From CAYZEZ01 sp964477295 (GTDB lineage: Bacteria; Bacteroidota; Bacteroidia; Bacteroidales; SM23-62): DNA of 10,049 nucleotides. Each line of letters opens with the position of its first letter. The first letter of the stretch is position 1. Of this stretch, positions 7,222 to 10,049 are shown piece after piece. The position numbers and the translations under genes were made by a program. The notes beneath the pieces were generated by a model. The model saw only the letters and a list, made by a program, of their open reading frames with translations. It made no database searches and was not told where the DNA came from. The DNA is taken from contig CAYZEZ010000187.1 of the NCBI GenBank assembly GCA_964477295.1, positions 1-10,049 of the forward strand. The letters are read 5' to 3'.

Positions 7222-8253
7222 CTAGTGTGGATAGACTTTCTTCTTAACCGTAGATTCCCGGATAATTAACTGTGTATCTAGCTCTTCTGTAACTGTGGGA
7301 TAATCCTTTGAGGCCAGGATCCGGTCGAAGAGCAAACTGGCTGATTTCTGCCCCATCTGATAACCGAATTGCTCAACAGTCGTTAAAGGTGGATCGGTCA
7401 TGGTCGAATAAATCCCATTACTAAAGCCAACCACAGCAATATCTTCAGGTATCTTAAGCCCGTTTTCCTTGATGGTCTGGCAGGCGCCAATAGCTGTGAG
7501 ATCATTTACTGCAAATATTCCATCAGGGGGATTAAGTTCATAAATAAGCCGTTTCGTCACCAGCCTGGCTGCTTTGTTCGTGTCGCACCTTACTATTAAT
7601 CTTTCATCGACAGGCAGATCATGGTCCTTTAAGGCTTTTATATAACCATTATACCTGTTTATTCCAATCTGAAGATCCCGGGTTGTCCCAAGGTGTGCGA
7701 TCCTTTTGCATCCAATCTCGGCCAGGTGACTAACTGCCATGTATGCACCCTTAAAATCATCAACTACCACACGGTCGGTCACCATTTCCTCACAAATCCG
7801 GTCGAAAAATACAATGGGAATATTCTTCTTCCTGAGGTTTTTGAAATGATTGAAATCCCTGGTCTCTTTTGACAACGATACAAGGAGGCCTTCAATCCGG
7901 GATGATATCAGGGCCTGTACGTTTTTTACTTCCCGGATGTAAGATTCATTCGACTGACAAATCATCACATGATACCCGGCATCATAAGCCACATCTTCAA
8001 TACCACTGATCACCTGGGAGAAGAAATAATGGACGATCTCAGGGATGATCAATCCAATGATATTGCTTTTGCTGCTTTGCAGACTCAGTGCAATGGCATT
8101 GGGTTCATAATTCAGCTCTTCTGCCAGTTCCCTGACCGCTTTCTTTGTCTCCTGGCTTATGTCGGGATGATCCCTCAGGGCACGGGAAACGGTGGATGGA
8201 GATATTCCAAGCCTGGAAGCAAGATCTTTTATGGTAACCTGGGCACTTCTCAT
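7222..8253 (-). CDS. LacI-family transcriptional regulator
   Basis: This is a 343-residue DNA-binding regulator whose effector is probably a sugar. The N-terminal helix-turn-helix is VTIKDLASRLGISPSTVSRA (residues 6-25). The hinge-helix segment YEPNAIALSLQSS (49-61) contains Leu at position 56 where many family members have Arg (ALSL in place of ARxL). The rest is a periplasmic-binding-protein-like sensor domain with IIGLIIPEIVHYFFSQVISG, the VVFFDR strand, VVVDDFKGAYMAVSHL, GIFAVNDLTAIGA, and DPPLTTVEQFGYQMGQ near the end. Length is normal for the family and nothing is missing. It lies between the susC-susD operon and a divergent secreted glycan-binding protein, with an operator-like site in front of each. 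Control of both units is therefore the likely role, with starch- or maltose-derived sugar as a plausible inducer. The ATG at 8253 puts the helix-turn-helix at the usual distance from the N-terminus. Confidence 0.95.
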   Translation of the reverse strand: MRSAQVTIKDLASRLGISPSTVSRALRDHPDISQETKKAVRELAEELNYEPNAIALSLQSSKSNIIGLIIPEIVHYFFSQVISGIEDVAYDAGYHVMICQSNESYIREVKNVQALISSRIEGLLVSLSKETRDFNHFKNLRKKNIPIVFFDRICEEMVTDRVVVDDFKGAYMAVSHLAEIGCKRIAHLGTTRDLQIGINRYNGYIKALKDHDLPVDERLIVRCDTNKAARLVTKRLIYELNPPDGIFAVNDLTAIGACQTIKENGLKIPEDIAVVGFSNGIYSTMTDPPLTTVEQFGYQMGQKSASLLFDRILASKDYPTVTEELDTQLIIRESTVKKKVYPH

Positions 8254-8278
8254 CGAACTATAACAAGTAGATTGACTT

Positions 8279-8294
8279 TTGAAGGTGACTTCAA
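8279..8294. promoter_or_regulatory. Perfect inverted repeat upstream of lacI
   Basis: TTGAAG (8279-8284) and CTTCAA (8289-8294) form a perfect six-base dyad around GTGA, 26 bp before the lacI start codon. It lacks the central CpG of LacI-family operators, so it could be the site of another regulator or a small hairpin in the lacI leader. A six-base dyad can arise by chance, hence low confidence. Confidence 0.3.
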
Positions 8295-8363
8295 CAATTA
8301 TTAACGCTTACAATCCATTCCCGGGTTAAAATTAACTTTTTTTTAAGAATTCCCTGATTTTCT

Positions 8364-8379
8364 CCGCAAACGTTTTAAA
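8364..8379 (+). promoter_or_regulatory. LacI-family operator-like site upstream of the secreted CBM-like protein
   Basis: CCGCAAACGTTTTAAA has the palindromic core AAACGTTT (8368-8375). It matches the site before susC at 14 of 16 bases when each is read toward its downstream gene. It ends 129 bp before the ATG at 8509 and starts 111 bp before the lacI start on the other strand, so it could also serve lacI autoregulation. Its function is inferred from the pair and the adjacent regulator gene. Confidence 0.65.
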
Positions 8380-8428
8380 TCGGTAATTAAAGGATATTTT
8401 TATTTCAAAACCCTGTCAATATCAGCTA

Positions 8429-8458
8429 TTTGGAAATATAATTGAATAGTTGTATTTG
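8429..8458 (+). promoter_or_regulatory. Candidate Bacteroidota-type promoter for the secreted protein
   Basis: TTTG (8429-8432) and TGTATTTG (8451-8458) are separated by 18 bp and resemble the -33 TTTG and -7 TAnnTTTG elements of the Bacteroidota housekeeping sigma factor, with one mismatch in the -7 box. Transcription would start about 40 bp before the ATG. An alternative -7 box is TACCTTTA at 8468-8475. The region is very AT-rich, so chance matches are likely. Confidence 0.3.
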
Positions 8459-8508
8459 GATATTTTATACCTTTATGTCACAAATTTGAAACTTAAATAA
8501 ATTTAATC

Positions 8509-10049
8509 ATGAAAAAAACTCTACTTTTTGGAACTAACATTATTGCCCTGACGGTTCTCGCCCAGATGGCAATGGGTCAGCTGACGATGCCGGCAGCCAT
8601 TACCATTGATCCGGGTAATGGAACCGGGTGGGAGGAGATCACGCTTACTGTCGATCCGGCCCTGGCCTGCGTACCCAGTGGATCAGGAAGCGTGGCAGGT
8701 GCCGCAAAGGTGTTCATGCACTCAGCTGCCGTTTTGTATGATCAGAAAGAGGCGTTTGAATCAAAAACTGGTTGGGGATCCGTTGCTATAGACTATAATG
8801 CCGAACCAAAGGATGGTATCCACACTGAAGCTGCTCTGTTGCCCGTTGGAGATGGAACGTACTCCATTACGTTCACACCTGGAGATTATTACGGGGTGAC
8901 AGAGGGTAGTACCATCATTGGTATTACCGCTGTCTTCAACGCAGGCTCCTGGGATAACGAGTGTAAGGACAATGCAGATGTCGGTTGCGGTGATTTTTTC
9001 ATACCTCTGACTTATACAGAACCAGTCCCGGCTCTCTTATTTAAGCTTGACCTAACATACCAGGAAGAACTGGGAAATTTCGACAAGGATGTTGACAAAG
9101 CTTATGTGATCATCGATGGAAATGATTATGATATGGGTGATCCACTTTCGGAAGGAATTTTCCCTGTTGCAAAGTATGAATATCTCATGAAAGACGGTCT
9201 GGTTGAAGGCACGGGATTTACCTATAAATTTAAAATGGGTGATACTGAAGAGACTGTGGAAGCAAGGAAGGATACAGTATCAGGAAGCCAGAAGACCATG
9301 AGCCATTTCTTTAACGATGAAGAAGCTCCTGTCGAATCAGGCAGTATTAAATTTGTTTGCAACATGAAGTATTTTGCCAGGGAAGACCGGTTTGATCCCG
9401 CAACACAGTATGTTGATATTGCCGGAAGCCTCAACGGATGGGATGGGACCGATCATCACCTGACCGATGCTGACGGTGACACCATATGGGAAATTACGGT
9501 GGATGGGTTAACCTTATATGACGACATTGAATTCAAATTCCGTATCGACGGAAGCTGGGATGCCGGTATGCACGATGAGCATGTCTCCAACAGGAAAATG
9601 AGGGTTATTCCAGGCGAAAGGACAGTAAGCGTACCTTTAGATAATTATATACCGGGATGGGTTCCTATAACAGGTGCCGTCAATATGGCCCGTGCAGAGG
9701 CAATCGGAAAATTTGATCCGGACAAAGATTTTGTCGACATAGCGGGTACTCCTAACAGCTGGAGCGGCAGTGAAGACCTGATCGATCCCGAAGGAGATCT
9801 TATATATGTTCTTAACAATGGACTTGCACTGGCAGGAGACACTGCTCAATATAAGTTCAGGATTAATGCCAGCTGGGATGATGACAAGTCTGAATTCCCC
9901 GGTGGTGGCCCGAACAGGAAATTCTATGTTGCCGACACAGCAGGTGGTGTTGTGAACGACGCTGATACAGTCTGGTTTAACGACATCGTGCTGGCCATTG
10001 AATCTCCACAGGTTCAGAAAATACAGGAAGTTTCTGTTTATCCGAATCC
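8509..10049 (+). CDS. Secreted multi-domain protein with CBM-like repeats and the start of a T9SS type A sorting domain (3' end outside window)
   Basis: Opening at ATG 8509 after an AT-rich leader, the frame runs 513 codons to the window edge without a stop. Residues 1-23 are a signal peptide (MKKTLLFG...AMG, then Gln24). Residues 25-172 form a first domain with Cys54, Cys152 and Cys160 that resembles modules seen in surface starch-utilisation proteins (SITFTPGDYYGVTEG, TAVFNAGSWDN, CGDFFIPL). Three repeats follow at about 176-275, 279-384 and 385-500. The last two share YVDIAGSLNGW / FVDIAGTPNSW, LTDADGDTIWEI / IDPEGDLIYVL, YKFRI/FKFRI, SWD and NRK, a pattern like starch-binding beta-sandwich modules. 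The first repeat is more divergent and lacks the NxW motif. The final residues VSVYPN, with the next codon starting CC, are the opening of the T9SS type A C-terminal sorting signal, so export to or beyond the cell surface is expected. It could be a non-catalytic glycan binder; a hydrolase domain is not seen in the visible part. It is divergent from lacI. Confidence 0.9.
   Translation, partial: MKKTLLFGTNIIALTVLAQMAMGQLTMPAAITIDPGNGTGWEEITLTVDPALACVPSGSGSVAGAAKVFMHSAAVLYDQKEAFESKTGWGSVAIDYNAEPKDGIHTEAALLPVGDGTYSITFTPGDYYGVTEGSTIIGITAVFNAGSWDNECKDNADVGCGDFFIPLTYTEPVPALLFKLDLTYQEELGNFDKDVDKAYVIIDGNDYDMGDPLSEGIFPVAKYEYLMKDGLVEGTGFTYKFKMGDTEETVEARKDTVSGSQKTMSHFFNDEEAPVESGSIKFVCNMKYFAREDRFDPATQYVDIAGSLNGWDGTDHHLTDADGDTIWEITVDGLTLYDDIEFKFRIDGSWDAGMHDEHVSNRKMRVIPGERTVSVPLDNYIPGWVPITGAVNMARAEAIGKFDPDKDFVDIAGTPNSWSGSEDLIDPEGDLIYVLNNGLALAGDTAQYKFRINASWDDDKSEFPGGGPNRKFYVADTAGGVVNDADTVWFNDIVLAIESPQVQKIQEVSVYPN

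Noticed and set aside
8301..8310. TTAACGCTTA upstream of lacI as a third LacI operator
   Set aside because: Only the central bases and some A/T positions agree with the AAACGTTT motif and the half sites are not symmetric.
8325..8344. GTTAA-AA-TTAAC followed by eight T as a terminator
   Set aside because: A two-base loop cannot close, the stem is nearly all A/T, and no gene ends upstream on that strand.
1..10049. CRISPR arrays, tRNA, rRNA, insertion sequences or phage genes
   Set aside because: No direct repeats with unique spacers, no cloverleaf or rRNA-like stretch, and no transposase or integrase motifs were seen on reading both strands.

Overview
The window looks like chromosomal DNA of a Bacteroidota bacterium. 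The evidence is a SusC/SusD pair, AT-rich start regions without Shine-Dalgarno sequences, a surface protein that ends in the beginning of a type IX secretion (T9SS) sorting domain, and a LacI regulator of the type common in this phylum. A marine or environmental relative of Bacteroidales/Marinilabiliales or Flavobacteriia is plausible, but this is inference.

Layout. Bases 1-2204 (+) hold a two-component system: the C-terminal part of an NtrC-family sigma-54 activator (5' end outside the window), overlapping by 11 bp a membrane-bound histidine kinase. Bases 2205-2354 are a convergent junction with a perfect-stem bidirectional terminator flanked by two heptanucleotide tandem arrays. Bases 2355-6880 (-) hold a susC-susD operon encoding a TonB-dependent outer-membrane glycan importer and its lipoprotein lid. 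Bases 6881-7221 are the susC upstream region, with an operator-like palindrome and an inverted pair of heptad arrays. Bases 7222-8253 (-) hold a LacI-family regulator. Bases 8254-8508 are a divergent regulatory region with a second copy of the operator-like motif. Bases 8509-10049 (+) hold the 5' part of a large secreted protein with beta-sandwich, starch-binding-like repeats and the start of a T9SS sorting domain; its 3' end lies beyond the window.

How it fits together. The right two thirds read as part of a polysaccharide-utilisation locus, most likely for an alpha-glucan such as starch or maltodextrin. LacI-type regulators beside SusCD and starch-binding surface proteins are typical of such loci, but no glycoside hydrolase is visible to prove the substrate. 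The strongest regulatory signal is a 16-bp motif found once before susC and once before the secreted protein. The two copies match at 14 of 16 positions, point the same way relative to the downstream gene, lie about 130-145 bp before the start codon, and have the AAACGTTT centre typical of LacI-family operators. They suggest that the LacI protein encoded between them coordinates both transcription units. The two-component system at the left appears to be an unrelated neighbour separated by the terminator.
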